This document shows positions 13,035 to 25,259 of a DNA stretch of 64,000 bases, piece by piece; within the stretch, counting starts at the first letter, position 1, and each line of letters begins with the position of its first letter. Origin of the DNA: Sclerodactyla briareus (lineage: Eukaryota; Echinodermata; Holothuroidea; Dendrochirotida; Sclerodactylidae). The notes beneath the pieces were generated by a model. That model saw only the letters and a list, made by a program, of their open reading frames with translations. It ran no database searches and was not told the DNA's origin. The position numbers and the translations under genes were made by a program. The stretch covers positions 163,501-227,500 of the forward strand of contig JAODTK010005578.1 of assembly GCA_026419785.1 (NCBI GenBank), read 5' to 3'.

Positions 13035-14140
13035 TCCACGACATCTCGCACAGTCATCAACTGGAAAACTAATACACACTACTGTTACTCCCCGTTTAGA
13101 TTAACAGTTTGCCTTTGGGTCCTCCCTCGTCCATAAAAAAAAGGCAGAACTCCAACTGGCCCAACTTCCGTTTGCTCATTTTGTTATACTTCAACGGAGA
13201 AAAAAGACACTATATTTACCCATATTCTATAGAACCACATTGGTTGTCTTTTCACAACGTATCGACATTCGAATTCTTCGCCTCATATCTGAAATGCTCC
13301 ATAATATATGACCCGCTTACCTGACGGCTGACTATCGTACGACGGGGCGACGCTCGAATGCTGATCGTAGTATTCGTAGCAATTCATGCGGCAATGCAAC
13401 AAAGCAACTTTCACGCTACTGAGAAATGTACAACCAGAAAATACGTTAGAGCTACCTAATCATATCCTGTCACTCTGTCAGTAGCAGAGGTGTCGAAATT
13501 AATCTCTTAGGAAGGAAAGACCTATTTATTTTCGTGGGCAAGATTACAGTTCATTGAATGGTCACCACGGCGTTGGTATTTAGTCATCAACAAACTGTGA
13601 TAAGGAACCACAACAACAAACAGAGTAGCGTTTCAATCTCTTCTCAGTAGCACCACTGATAAGTTTTGCTATCAACGGTGACAATTTGATTGACTAGTTG
13701 CAGGAACTCTATGGTCCGTATGTTTTGTTGCATGCGCGTGGTAGGTTAGCAGGATATAGACACAATATGCGAACTAGAAACAACATTTCTTCTGGGGGTT
13801 GTCGGAATTAATGGGTTTGTCCTCATGTGTGTAGTTCGTGCGAAATTTGGTTCCTTGACAATAATCCTCATGGTGGGATTCACTATGCACCTTACTAGTT
13901 TAGAGATGTTTTCACCTCCCTGAACTGACAAAGGTCCGACCAGAAAGCCAAAGGCGTAGTGATTATCTTGACTCTTTCTGACAACTATAGCGAGACTCAA
14001 GTACAAATGGGGAATATTGTACCGCTCATGTGGGAAACTAAACGTCTGACAAATTCTCCATTTTTTTTACCAACCAATAGGTTCCATACTCTTGATAAGA
14101 TAGCTACAAAACACACTAATTTCAAGGATTTCAGACTTGA
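13035..14140. other. No gene recognised
   Basis: Only short frames lacking motifs are present. The right end grades into the satellite that begins near 14150. Confidence 0.4.
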
Positions 14141-14144
14141 CCTA

Positions 14145-15569
14145 TGTTGACCACCCCCGGTCAAAACAATAGGGATTCAGGAACTCATTCTGTCGGGAAC
14201 ACACATACCAGTGAGAGCATCATCCATTTCAGTTTGTGGTCGAGTTATCATGGCTCACAAGCCATAATTGGCCAACATTATTACTTGCACAATTTTTCTA
14301 TTTCGACCAAAAGTCATCCCTGGAGTCATTCATCCCTGACCTATACCAAAAAGAATAGGGTTCCTGGACTCTTCCATAAAAAAGCTACACACCAAATATC
14401 CCCCCAGACCCAGCATTCTGACTCATCCTGTTCACAATGTTTATCAGACTTTAACCTCTGGTTGACCTCAGATGACCTCTGGAACTGACCCCCAAAACAT
14501 TAGGGTCCATATACTCATCATGGGGAATACACATACCAAGTATGAGCTTCCTGTCCATCCAGGTAGGGATGAGTTATCATGTTCACAACCAAAATTGACC
14601 AAATTATTGACTTTCACAATTTTTGTTTTATTTTCGCGACCAAATTCACACTTCACCGTACCATTCACCCTCAACCACCCCGACCTCTATACCAAAAACA
14701 ATAGGGTTCCTGTACTCCCCATGATAAAGCTATCACACCCAATTTGAACCTGTTCAGACCTACCTTTCTGGACTTATCCGTGTATTCCGTGTTCACAAGG
14801 TTTTCCAGACTTTCACCTCTGGTGACCACAGATGACTCTCTGCTGACCTGACCCCCAAACATAGGGTTAATGTCCTTATCATGGGGAACGCACACATACC
14901 AAGTATGAGCTTCATCCATCCAGTGGGTTCGATGTTATCGGTTCACACATTAAAGCCAAAATTGGCTAATGATTGACTTTCCACCCAATTTTCTATTTTG
15001 ACAAAAGTCACCACCCGACCTATACCAAAAACATAGGGTTTCCAGTTACTCCCCATACGAAGTCTACACACCAAATTTGAACCCGATCCGACCAACCATT
15101 CTGCGAATTATCGTGTCACAAGGTTTCAGGACTCACCTTGGTGACCACAGATGGACCCTGACCCAGACCCAACACAATAGGGTTAATGTCCTAATCATGG
15201 GGAACACAAATACCAAGTATGAGCTTCATGCCTTCAGGTGGGGTCGAGTTGAAGTGTTCACAAGCCAAAATTGGCTAAATTATGGACTTTTCACCAATTT
15301 CTATTTTGACTAATAATCATCCCGACCTATACCAAAACGAATAGGGTTCCTGTACTCACTATATGAAAGCTACACACACAATTACAACCTGATCAGATAT
15401 TCTGGACTTATCGTGTTCGAACAGGTTTCAGACGTTGACTTGGTGACCTCAGAGACCTCTGGACCTGACCCCTAACAATAGGGGCATGTACTCATCACTG
15501 GGGAAACACATATACCAAGTATGAGCTTATCCATCCAGGGGGGTCAAGTTATTGTGTTCAAAGCCGGCG

Positions 15570-15570
<1 letters not shown>
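14145..15570. repeat. ~330-bp satellite array, about 4.5 copies
   Basis: The marker 'GACC(C)CC...AACA(A)TAGGG' recurs at about 14151, 14488, 14847, 15168 and 15467, giving periods of about 300-360. Each unit also contains 'CATGGGGAA(C/T)ACACATACCAAGTATGAGCTTC', 'CATCCAGG-GGGTCGAGTTAT', 'AAGCCAAAATTGGCTAA', 'ACCTATACCAAAA-ATAGGGTTCCTG' and 'TGACCTC-GATGACC'. The copies differ mostly by small indels. The array ends in a CA microsatellite. A second array of the same family is at 43110-43990. Open frames in it are accidental. Confidence 0.85.
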
Positions 15571-15632
<62 letters not shown>

Positions 15633-15720
15633 CACACACACACATAACCATACATAATGACATACATACATAAATACATACATACAACTAATACATACAG
15701 TACAAGATACACACACACTG
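15571..15720. repeat. (CA)n then (CATA)n microsatellite
   Basis: CA dinucleotides run from 15571 to about 15645 with two interruptions, then CATA/TACA tetranucleotides run to 15720. The microsatellite closes the satellite array. It is followed by CCGACTTCGTCAAGGAA (15741-15757), which recurs after the related array at 43991-44006. Confidence 0.95.
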
Positions 15721-15759
15721 GAATGACTGCATAGATGCCTCCGACTTCGTCAAGGAATA

Positions 15760-17100
15760 AAAAAGGGAGTCTCCCACCATGACCGCTGTCATGAGCGAGA
15801 ACTAGTGTTCGCTACACTAGTTACACAGCAGCTAAGGCGTATTAATCAGTAGTGGGTATTAGGTAAAATAGGAATAGGCAATGCCGATTACTGCTCGATT
15901 ATAACTTGCATGGGAACGATTAGCTGGTAAAATAGGATTTTACAAATTTTATTGTTGTTCATTTCGGAACTTTTGGGGCATGGGGGGGTTATGTCTTGTG
16001 TGTGTGATAAAGTTCCCTATGTTCACAACGACTGTCTTTCGTCGAAAACAGTTTCGCCTCTTATTCGGGTGATGAGGGTATCACTTTCACTTGCGGCATT
16101 TTCGCGGAATAAGCCTTTTCACGTTAAGAGTCGAAGAGATGCCAATTCTGTGGTGCTAAAGGTTATAGGACCCCATGTTCGTGCATTGTGGCACGAATAG
16201 GGGCAGAAACCCAATTTCTCGAAACTCCCAAGACGGAAACTTGACAGTGATGTTCTCTCAGACTTATCAACAATAACATATAGTTGAAACATGGACGAAT
16301 TGATTTAGTTTCTTTTTCGAAGAGTGGTGACAGATAGGCCGTAATGATAAAGAATGGTGAAACATGCGGTCATAAAACCGTAACAGGCTCGCACTGTAAG
16401 CCAGCAGAACTGCTTTGTCATTCTTGGGAGGTGTAATCCAGTATATAGGCAGATAGTATATGCGGTTGCCCTCATTGATTGTCGAATAAAAAATATTATA
16501 GACGAATAACTTGAATCATCGTTCTTGCTCGCTGCTATAAATTACCATTCCAGGAAGGGCGACTAACAGGAGCAGCAAAGCCTGATCTGAAGCGGCCAGG
16601 CGTGTTGTTTTATTGAGTCTAGTACCGTCTCGGAATGTATTTCTCGGCGAAGCAAACAACTAAAATGATAAATCATTCGATTAAACCCCTTTGTAGGTCT
16701 TGGAATGATGCGCCGTTGTAAACTGCCTGCTGGTTCACCTCATACCACAATTTAGGCGTAAGTGCTATAGGTCGGAAGTGATAGGCCGTATACTAACAGA
16801 AACTAGAGATTTAGCTCTATTGTGCAAAAGGGTTTGGTGACGTCACTAACAGGGAAAATTACATGTGGTCGCTGTGGACTGGCTTCGCGGTGGGCATGAT
16901 GTAACACTGGTCACACTCCACCGATTTCCAACCGGATTATACCACGGAGACTATTTTATGGCACGAAACAAGGACACACACTGCGGTCATGATTCCTTGC
17001 CCTGTATACTGTGTAGGATCAACGTTCTTCTGAATGTCATCGAAGCAGCTATCATAATGGTGATGCAGACCACAAACACATGGTCACATGGCTACACGCA
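15760..17100. other. No gene recognised
   Basis: Short frames at 15952-16200 and 16865-17191 lack family motifs. The latter ends in a Lys/Glu/Arg-rich tail that is simply the purine-rich repeat at 17105-17255. Confidence 0.4.
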
Positions 17101-17104
17101 AGCT

Positions 17105-18839
17105 CCCAAAAGGAAAAGAGGAGCGGAGGATAAAGAAGAGGAAAAGAGGAGAGGAGGAAATAAGGAAGAGGAAAAGAGAAGAGAGGAGTAGAGAGAAAGA
17201 AGAGGCGGAGGGAAAAGGAAATGTTAAGTGAGGGAGGTGAAGGGGAAGACGAGGATTGGAAAGTGGAATAGAAAGACAAGCATACTTATATCGGCTATTT
17301 CGACTTTTGGCTATTTCGACTATAGCTCATTCAGCGTCGGCAAGAGCATGGCACGTCGGCAATGTGACGACCCGTCGCCGTCGGTGTAATTGGACGAGTG
17401 ACACGAGTTGCGGCAATTCGGACAAAGGGGAAATAAAGGCGTAGGCGTTGACATTTCTGTCATGCGTTTCACAGTTTTTGTTTCTGGTACGAATCGTTCT
17501 ATACCAGGATACTACATTTTTCAAGCCATTGGCTGGAAACAATTTAAGAAAGAGACAGAAAGAAGAAAAGAATACCCAGAACTTGACAACAAAACAGTCG
17601 TTGTCGGCGGGAAATCATGCGGAAGGGCATAGAATAGAGTATAAGGCGAGAGATAGAGGGCCGCCCCCGTTCTTTTAAATCGAAATTCGGGCAGGAAACT
17701 ACCAAACGTTGGGAACAGAATAAGGGAAATCCGGGAGAGATATCCTAATGAAGAAGTGGAAAGATTGTCTGAAATTTGACTAAATGGCCGAAAATGTGAT
17801 CAATTGCCCATTGAAGTGTAACAAATTTGCGCGATTTGCGCGCTAAGTGTATCAGGGGGTCGTCCATACTCACGAGACTGCAGTGAAATCGGGCATTGTA
17901 GGGCTTCGGGCAGAAATTTTTTGAAAGTGTCCCGCGTATGTGGTGAGAGGGGTCGAGTAATTACTAAACGCCCCATTTTACTGAAAAAATTTGAAGAAAC
18001 TTAGCAGATCTTGTTCCACATAATGTCATAAAAGTCTCCAGCAGAATGTGCTGTCTCCACACTAGGTCAACACCCAGCCCTTGTTTTGAAAATATCGCTT
18101 ACCTGGCTCTTTTTTTTTCAGGACCTGTCCAAATGGAACAAGTTCCTCCCTAGTATTGCGGGATCAGGCAACAGATCGCCTTCAAGAGGGCAGGTAGTTA
18201 ACATCTAGTTGCTGAACCATAATGGTCCTCCTGCCCCCCAACACTACCCTCCTCCCATCTAATGCCCAGCTGGGCGCTTTGCAGTAACTCAAATGAGATG
18301 AAGAATCGCTCTAGGGAGGTGTAATTCAAAATTATCCTGGAACGAGTGAGTGTTTTAGAGTGTCATCTTGCATCAGACTGCATCTAGTGAGGCCACCTGA
18401 AATGCACACATTTTCCAAATGAAAATGCGGAATTATATCTGAATGAAGTGAGTGTTTTAGAGTGCTGCTAATTGCACCAAATCGCATCGAAGGTCACCGG
18501 AAAATGCACAACTTTTGCAAAGAACCCCCCCCCCCCCCTCCCCCAAGATCCGCACGACACTTCAGAGCCCCCATCAAAATCACGTTCTTTCCCTTGTTTT
18601 TTGAACGTACTATTTGTATTGTTATGACTGAAATCGATTTTTACTTCAGATTCGGCACACTGTCATTGCTATGTGTCAGTCAGTCGCGAGCTTTGGCGAC
18701 CACCAGCCACTACCGCTCCCAACTTCCAAATACCGCTAGTGCCCCTAAGGCCAGTCTGAAAATGCACTAGGATTTTTTTTACTTCTTTACATCACCTCCC
18801 CCCCCCCCCGCCAATTATATGACCCTAGCTACGGTCCTG
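17105..18839 (+). mobile_element. CAGGGGCGTAGC-type DNA transposon, copy 1
   Basis: From the shared block ATTCAGCGTCG-CAAGAG (17327) to TTGTCTGAAATT and ATTGAAGTGT (about 17765-17820) this is clearly homologous, in the same orientation, to 60035-60550. Shared landmarks include TCGGTGTAATTGGACGAGTG, AAAGGGGAAATAAAGGCGT and the palindromic GCGCGATTTGCGCGC box. A purine-rich (GAGGAAAAGA)n tract forms the left part. Two C runs (18525-18538, 18798-18809) precede the right end CTAGCTACGGTCCTG at 18825-18839, which is the complement of the family's left-end style. No transposase was found. The exact left boundary is unclear because the copy-2 start motif is missing here. Confidence 0.6.
18343..18523. 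repeat. Two-copy tandem duplication, ~103-bp period, within copy 1
   Basis: GAGTGAGTGTTTTAGAGTG followed by a GCATCAGACTGCATC-AG block (18343-18420) is repeated at 18446-18522 with GCACCAAATCGCATCGAAGG. The second form matches the 3' part of the other copies of this transposon (near 57546 and 60721). Confidence 0.65.
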
Positions 18840-21250
18840 TTCACCTACCTAGTTTCAGTATAGTTCGATTAACTAACAATGCATATTAACCTTTTAGGAA
18901 TTATTCCTACATAGGTTTCTTTCTCCGTTTTTAAGAGGAATTGTTGTGCGATGCGTGTGTTTTAGGCCGCTTAAACCCACACAGTGACCACACGGAAATG
19001 CCCTCATGTCCGAATTGTTTCGACTTTCGACCTCGCACGATGTACAGACTTTGAAAAGTAACCTCTGACTCCGTATGGTCCGGTGTGACGCAATCACTCC
19101 GCAATCTCGCTCATTCGGTACTACCGCCTCTAGCTAACCCACGCCAATATAGGAATGGAAACTGTCCGCAACTGTTGCTGTGCCTATTTAAACGTATTAC
19201 TTTTATCGATTTGCAAAGGCATTTATGTGTAGCATTTTAATGCCTGGCAGGTTATCTCGTTGGAAAAAGCAATGAAGCGGAGGTTTGCCGAAGTTAACAA
19301 AACAACGTTTTAGGAGAAGTATTGTGTTTCACATGCGTATATTATATTGGAGTATCTATTCTAGACGCTCACGTTCACATCACCACTGATATAGAGCTGG
19401 AGCAAAAGCAAACCCGCTCCTCAGAATGCATTGCAACTACGAATGATCGTCGGGGGCTATCAGCCATCAGTTCTAACTCTGGCTAATACTACTGAATGAG
19501 TTGTATTCAGTGTTTTACCGAATACGAACGTTCTAACGGCTAAACGCGACCACTATTACGAAACCACGTATCGGTAACTATTGAACCAAGAACGCACGTG
19601 CATCTGGCCTAAGTAGAACTAGATTTGCTGGCTGAATCAGAACTACTAACCTGATAACAGCGGATCGGAGCGTCGCCTGATGCTGGCTATTCGCCCATAG
19701 GTAATATTATTATCCTCGCGCTCAGCATAACCCTTTCCTGAAGGACAAGGTGATATTATCCAATCATATCGCCTGTCAGCTTGCCCCGGTTTGTACGGGA
19801 ACCCCCTGCGGTCGTTCACCTATCTCTGCAGCGATCAATCACCATCGATATCAACCAACTTTGTTGACGACTGATACTGGGATATATTAGGGAGTGAGCT
19901 GTTTATCTGAACGCGGGGAACTTTTAGCTAGCTTGCACCTCCGCCATGTAAACATTAAACTACTGATTATAGGATCACCATTGGCCAACTGACCGCGTGC
20001 CATACAGGGATGTCTTTTTCCGACAACAAGTACGCGTGGATAAGTGTTAGACAACTGGGATCACACAGAATTGTGCAAGGTTATCGGGATATTTTTCATT
20101 TCGGTGAGCAGTCAACGATTCAAGGGGACTATATTCGGTATATTGTTTTGTTTTCTGCATTCTATTGAAATTTCGATCAATGAATTCTAGTATCGTTTGG
20201 TTCTCTCTATAATTATTCATTGACGGACTACTTTTAAAGAGGTATTCTGTATCACCGCGGGAACAAGTGGAAACATATCTTGATTCCTGTCCTCTTCGAA
20301 TATTATAATTCATGTTCATTTTTAAACTGCCCCAACCTCATCCAGGTGAAGTGCAAACGACGGTGACGACAATTGCACGTGACGTAAATCCACTTCAAAT
20401 TAATCGATGCTCCTAAATTATGACGGAAAACCAAATCGTCTCAATTCTCAAAAGAGAATGTGTTTGGTTTCGTAAATCTCCTTATCCGTCCATTTTTTTT
20501 TTTTTTTTCGGTTGCTCTAGCCAACGGGAAAATATATCTCGACTCATTTTACATTTTTGGAGTGCGCGACTGTTAAGGATTTTCCCTTAATCGATAATTG
20601 TATTGGATTCAGTGTGCGTCAGTTCTCTGATTCAAGGACTTCGGTCTATCACCGGGTTGTTTTGCTTTCATTCCTCGCGCTGCTACATATATCTGTGTTG
20701 GGTTTATATTTTATAAGTGGACAGACGAATGCGAGTTCATACTTGATTTGCAGTGCTCTCCAATCAGTTCGGTTACGTTGCAGTATATCAAAGTGACTAA
20801 TGAGACAGTATAGCCAAATGTTTAAGATAACACTATTGGAGACGCGGAGGCGGTAGTTAACCTATCCGGTTAATCATGGTTAATCATGGTTAATCATGTA
20901 AACACTGGGTACATTTGTTCTCTCGAAACAGAAAACTAGATTTTCAGAGAAGCGAGATTTCTCGAGGTTACATATTGACGCGGTTTTTCGTTGCTCGTTG
21001 GACATAGGTTATAGGTAGTAGTGAGTCCTGCAATACTTCGTAATGTTTCAGGTGGGGCACATCTCTTCGTTCGCTTGTATTAGCAGGAGGACATCTTTTC
21101 CATTCACCGGTATCCTTATGGACTGTTTAATGATGGATCATTTTTACTGAATTTCTAAATTACTGTGTTAGCACATAGCTTTTCTGTAAATTTCACGACA
21201 TTTTCCGCAGCAAAGGCTATACCAGGTAACTCCTGCGTGTGAGATTCCCG
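18840..21250. other. Region upstream of the P450; no other gene recognised
   Basis: No motif-bearing frame was found. A T run lies at 20490-20509 and a short triplicate of GGTTAATCAT at 20866-20897. The P450 promoter and 5' UTR should lie near the right end, but I cannot point to a TATA box or initiator with confidence. Confidence 0.4.
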
Positions 21251-21254
21251 CGCA

Positions 21255-21535
21255 ATGGCGTTAGGTAAGCGTTGTTTCATTCCTGTGAATAATTTACTAT
21301 ATTGTAAACAGATCAGATATACTCGGACATGTATTGTGTTACCACAAACACGGGCATCGACAGTGGCAACCGAGCTCCTCTATCTCGTACGGAGATTCAC
21401 GCTCATCATGTTTCACAGGAAGCTGGAAGTGTCAAATCGTACGAACAGATCCCGGGCCCAGGCGATGGCCTCTACTTGGAACCCTGGGGATCAGATTTGT
21501 TCGGAAAAGGACTGAGCAAACTTTATGAACATCAG
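21255..21535 (+). CDS. Mitochondrial-clan cytochrome P450, exon 1 (presequence and Pro-Gly-Pro hinge)
   Basis: The proposed start ATG at 21255 opens about 40 residues rich in Arg/Lys and free of Asp/Glu (MALGKRCFIPVNNLL...), as expected of a mitochondrial presequence. After a frame change near 21375-21385 the reading continues with SYEQIPGP, the P450 hinge. The next residues, RRWPLLGTLG, lie in another frame, and then SDLFGKGLSKLYEHQ returns to the previous frame. A one-base loss after GGGCCC and one-base gain in CTGGGGA explain this exactly. The exon ends at CAG before donor GTGAGT (21536), phase 0. The next exon begins with IDFTQRYG, the usual continuation of this family. The product would be a haem monooxygenase of the mitochondrial inner membrane/matrix, taking electrons from adrenodoxin. 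The substrate is not determinable here. Confidence 0.8.
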
Positions 21536-23489
21536 GTGAGTAACGTTATCATCGATCCCTTCTTCCCACAACGGTAGTTCGTAGTCCCTACTTTCTAAAT
21601 GTTCCATGTCTCAACATGCAGAGGTACACCTAAACATGTTCCGAACACCAGAACACAGAGCTATCCAAATTTGAACAGCACCGAATATATTATTGGTATA
21701 ATTCACATCAGTGCAATTACTTGAACATCGTATATCCCACCTTTGCAATTATTTATTATATAATTTTCACTTGTATAACATATGTTTTGTGACTTGCTAC
21801 CTAAATTTATAACCATGAACTCCCAGATATCTTTTAGAATCATGTGAAAGTCGAGAGCTTCCCCCGAGGTATGGGTCATTTATATACCAAGGTAAAGGGG
21901 ACTGTGCTTTGTGACTTTGTCGCAATATCTGAAGTTATTTCAAATGCAAGACTTGCTAGAATGTTTCTCTTTGAAATGTGAATTTCACGATATTCAGTTG
22001 AGAAGCCTATGTTTGTTTCCTTGTTCGTACCAAAATTGTGACCATTAGAAATCGTCACTATGTCCGAAGACTGGATAAACCACATAATTCACAGTTTATT
22101 CTGCACACCTGTATATTCACCCGTTGGCTCGTAACTGTGAATAACATGTTTCGCCTGTATATTCTGTTTGTTTTTTTGTTGCCTATCCGAGTCACTAAGG
22201 TCAATTAGAGGTCAAAACTGACATATTAGAAACAACAATAGTTTCTGACGACAGAGTCACACATGGCTGATGGGACCAGGTGTAAGTTGGGTGTTTTTTT
22301 TTTCTTTCAAGCATACCCTTGACGCAATTTTAGGTCACACTGCTACAACATCGTTTCGTGCAAAATCCTATTTGTTTCAGTGTTCCCGGAACAAGTCTTT
22401 CATTATCAGGCATTAATTGTCAAACTACCTCAATATGGAATAGCCCTTTTCTACGTTTTCATAAGAGCTTTTTTGTCGCGGTTGAGGAGAAACAACTTTC
22501 CGTACGTTTTTCTTTAGTGTTTTTCGATTATTACGTCACCTGGGGATAGAATTTGTTCCAAACACTTTCAGATTTTAGGATCCGCCTGATTCAAGGCCAC
22601 CAAAAATCACCTGGGGTAGAAAAAAAAACTGGGAGGTTTGGGGGCAATGACTTGAGAACAGAATGTCAAAAGTTGAGAGGTTATTCTGATGACCTGCATC
22701 TAATGAGTGAACCATTATTTGCGAAAGCACACCTCGATTCGACCTCCATTGACCTTTACCTTTGTGTACAAACATATTGGAGGGTCGCATTGTTCAATCT
22801 AAGAATTGTTGCAGTTTTAGGATATTCACACATGGGCAATAAATTGCCCATTATGTTGATCATGATAAAACAGTTTGGGGGTATATTGTGTAGTAACACA
22901 ATGAATCAGAATCTTATTTTTTAGCCCCTGCATGCACTAACCATTGTTCAATAAACAGGAATTGTCAGTTCATCCATGAGCGAGCCTACAGTGTATAAGT
23001 TGAAATTACTCATGATTCTAATTTTCCCTCAAACCCAAATGAAATTGGATATCAATAACAACCAGGGAATAAGGACCCTTATGATTCCTTGACTGCCATA
23101 AATGACCCTAAAATGCAGAGCGGATTTTAAAACATGAAAGAACCCAAAAGGTGCAATCCATCAATGCACTGTCAAGACATGAAAAAATCTGGCTTTGTCG
23201 AGGAATTGAAAACCTATTACAGGTTTCCCTTCATTACCAAACCATACATTACCAAACTGAAACGGGACGGAAGGGGGTAATACATGCTGGTACGAAGAGT
23301 AAATCATTCAGTTTCCAGCTCACTATATATGATCTTTAGAAGGATCTAAATAGGTAGGTGACACTACAAATGACATATTATAACTTCGGAATAATGGGAG
23401 AAATCGATCTATGAGTAAATCAATAGCAATTCGCGTGCAATAAATAAATATTCGATTCGACTTGAATTCTATGGGTTCAGGGAGCGAAG

Positions 23490-23830
23490 TAAAGCTCATC
23501 TACGACCCTGACGTATTGATATGGATGAGCACCGGCGATAATTTTCTTCTCCACTAGTGCTCACATGATATCGAGGCAGAGGTGTAACCAATTGCAATCC
23601 TAATCCTCTCCTGGAGCCGCCATTCCACGTCTCCTCCGAAGGGCGATCAGTGAACTCCAGGACCAACGTGGCCGCCCACAGCCGACCGACGAGACTTTCT
23701 GCGATGTCCCACAGCGAACCCCAGTACTCAAGAAAGTCCACGCCATCAACAGCAACCCATGAAGTGAAGAAAGAGACCTCTCCATCGCAACTGCAAGTAC
23801 AGTCACCTGAAAGAAAACTCCATCAAGGCT
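23490..23830 (-). mobile_element. SINE-like repeat, minus copy of an inverted pair
   Basis: On the minus strand this reads ACTTGCAGTTGCGATGGAG..., GTTCACTGATCGCCCTTCGG, CTCTGCCTCGATATCATGTG, AGCACTAGT and CGCCGGTGCTCATCCAT. The same blocks occur in the same order on the + strand at 24300-24610. The two copies are therefore in inverted orientation with about 0.5 kb between them. The minus copy appears to lack the tRNA-like head. Confidence 0.7.
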
Positions 23831-24194
23831 GGAATTCAGACCCGGAAGTTTCGTTTGCGAAGCTTCACTGATACCACCCTGCCATTCCTTCTGCTTAAAT
23901 TTTATGATTCGTTAAGTTTTCAGCATGTGCTTGGAGGGGAATTTTGTTCCCAGTATGAACCCCAAACCCAATGTCGCAAATGTCGACCTTTTTCCCAACC
24001 CCTGGAGAGTGAGGGTATAAGGCATAACGTTCCCTGATGTTTTTGAAATGTATGGAGAATGGAGAACTAATTGACAACTATTTAGGTAGGGAGGAGCAGC
24101 AATAACAAAAGGTTCCTCGTCCATGGCTCACTGGAGGGTTGACAATCCAGGGCTCCGCCCTATACTGATTGAGCTACAGTAAATTAGGGGCGGG

Positions 24195-24700
24195 AGAATA
24201 GAAGAGCGGTATCAGTTTGTCGCGTTTGCTGCAACAGGGTTCCGGGTTCGAATTCCGCCGATCAATCAACGTGCGTTTTTTTTCCATAAGGGGTTTCTGT
24301 TACTTGCAGTCGACTGCGTGTCCTGGTCCTTCGTTCCTGGTACTGCTGTTGAGCAGTGGGCTTGGTGATTTCGGGGGTTGTTTCGGGGGCACTTGCGATT
24401 GGTCCCGTGCGGTGGCTGTGAGCCTCGCGTCGAACTCTTCCCCGCTCCTCCAGTTTCTGAGAAAGTGGTCGGGTCATGAAGTTCACTGATAGTCCTTTGG
24501 ATGGGGACGTAAAATTGCGGTCCCGGGAGCAGGGATTGTTGTCACTCCTGCCTCGATATCATCTGAGCACTAGTCAAGAAAGGCGGTTGTCGCCGGTGCT
24601 CATCCACGATCAAAAATTCGGTTGGGTTCCGGTCAATAGGCTTCCTGAACCGTGCACTCAATCAAATCACATCAAATCAAATTTCTTATCTCAGTGTCGT
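24195..24700 (+). mobile_element. tRNA-derived SINE, plus copy of an inverted pair
   Basis: The left part has a pol III B-box-like GGGTTCGAATTCC (24244-24256), preceded at suitable distance by 'GCGGTATCAGTTTGTC' that may be a degraded A box. The body contains TTACTTGCAGTCGACTGCG, GTTCACTGATAGTCCTTTGG, CTGCCTCGATATCATCTGAG and CGCCGGTGCTCATCCACG, matching the minus-strand copy at 23490-23830. It ends in (ATCAA)n near 24660-24690. SINEs are non-coding and depend on a LINE for movement. Confidence 0.65.
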
Positions 24701-25107
24701 GTAGATAAACTAAGAACCTGAAATTGTACTAACCATCATGTAGATGCCGAACCTAATGGTTTTGACGCTTTAACACTCGCAATTTGTTCGGAAGAAACTC
24801 AAGTGACAGTACCATGGAGAGAAAAATTCCTGTCTGTCTGTCTGTTCTGTGGAGGGCATTCCGCAGTCATGTTGTCACGGACGGGACATTTTGCAGCAAT
24901 TTTGGCCCTGTAAAATAAACCATACTCGATTTTCTTCGAATTTCTTCCTGAGACATATGGAATGTTCATAACATCCAAAATGCGTTCCACCCAACCTCAA
25001 TTGAGCAGCACTACCGACTCACAAATGGTTTGCAGAAAAAATCTGGAAAAATGTGGGATTTTAGCTTCAACCAGCTATGCTGGGTGACTATGGTGATGCC
25101 CATTCAC

Positions 25108-25168
25108 TCTATCTATCTATCTATCTATCAGCTATATATCCTATCATCTATCTATCTAATCTATCTTG
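25108..25168. repeat. (CTAT)n microsatellite
   Basis: Interrupted CTAT/ATCT tetranucleotides. Open frames through it are Tyr/Ile/Leu repeats without meaning. Confidence 0.9.
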
Positions 25169-25259
25169 CTCTTCAGTGTGTGCAACGTTGCCCGTTGGGC
25201 ACAAATGATCATGTTTTGATGATCTTAACCAGACTTGGTCCCTTGTTTATTGACTGAAT

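Noticed and set aside
17052-17279. Ser/Phe/Leu/Pro-rich minus-strand frame
   Set aside because: This is the complement of the purine-rich (GAGGAAAAGA)n tract inside transposon copy 1.
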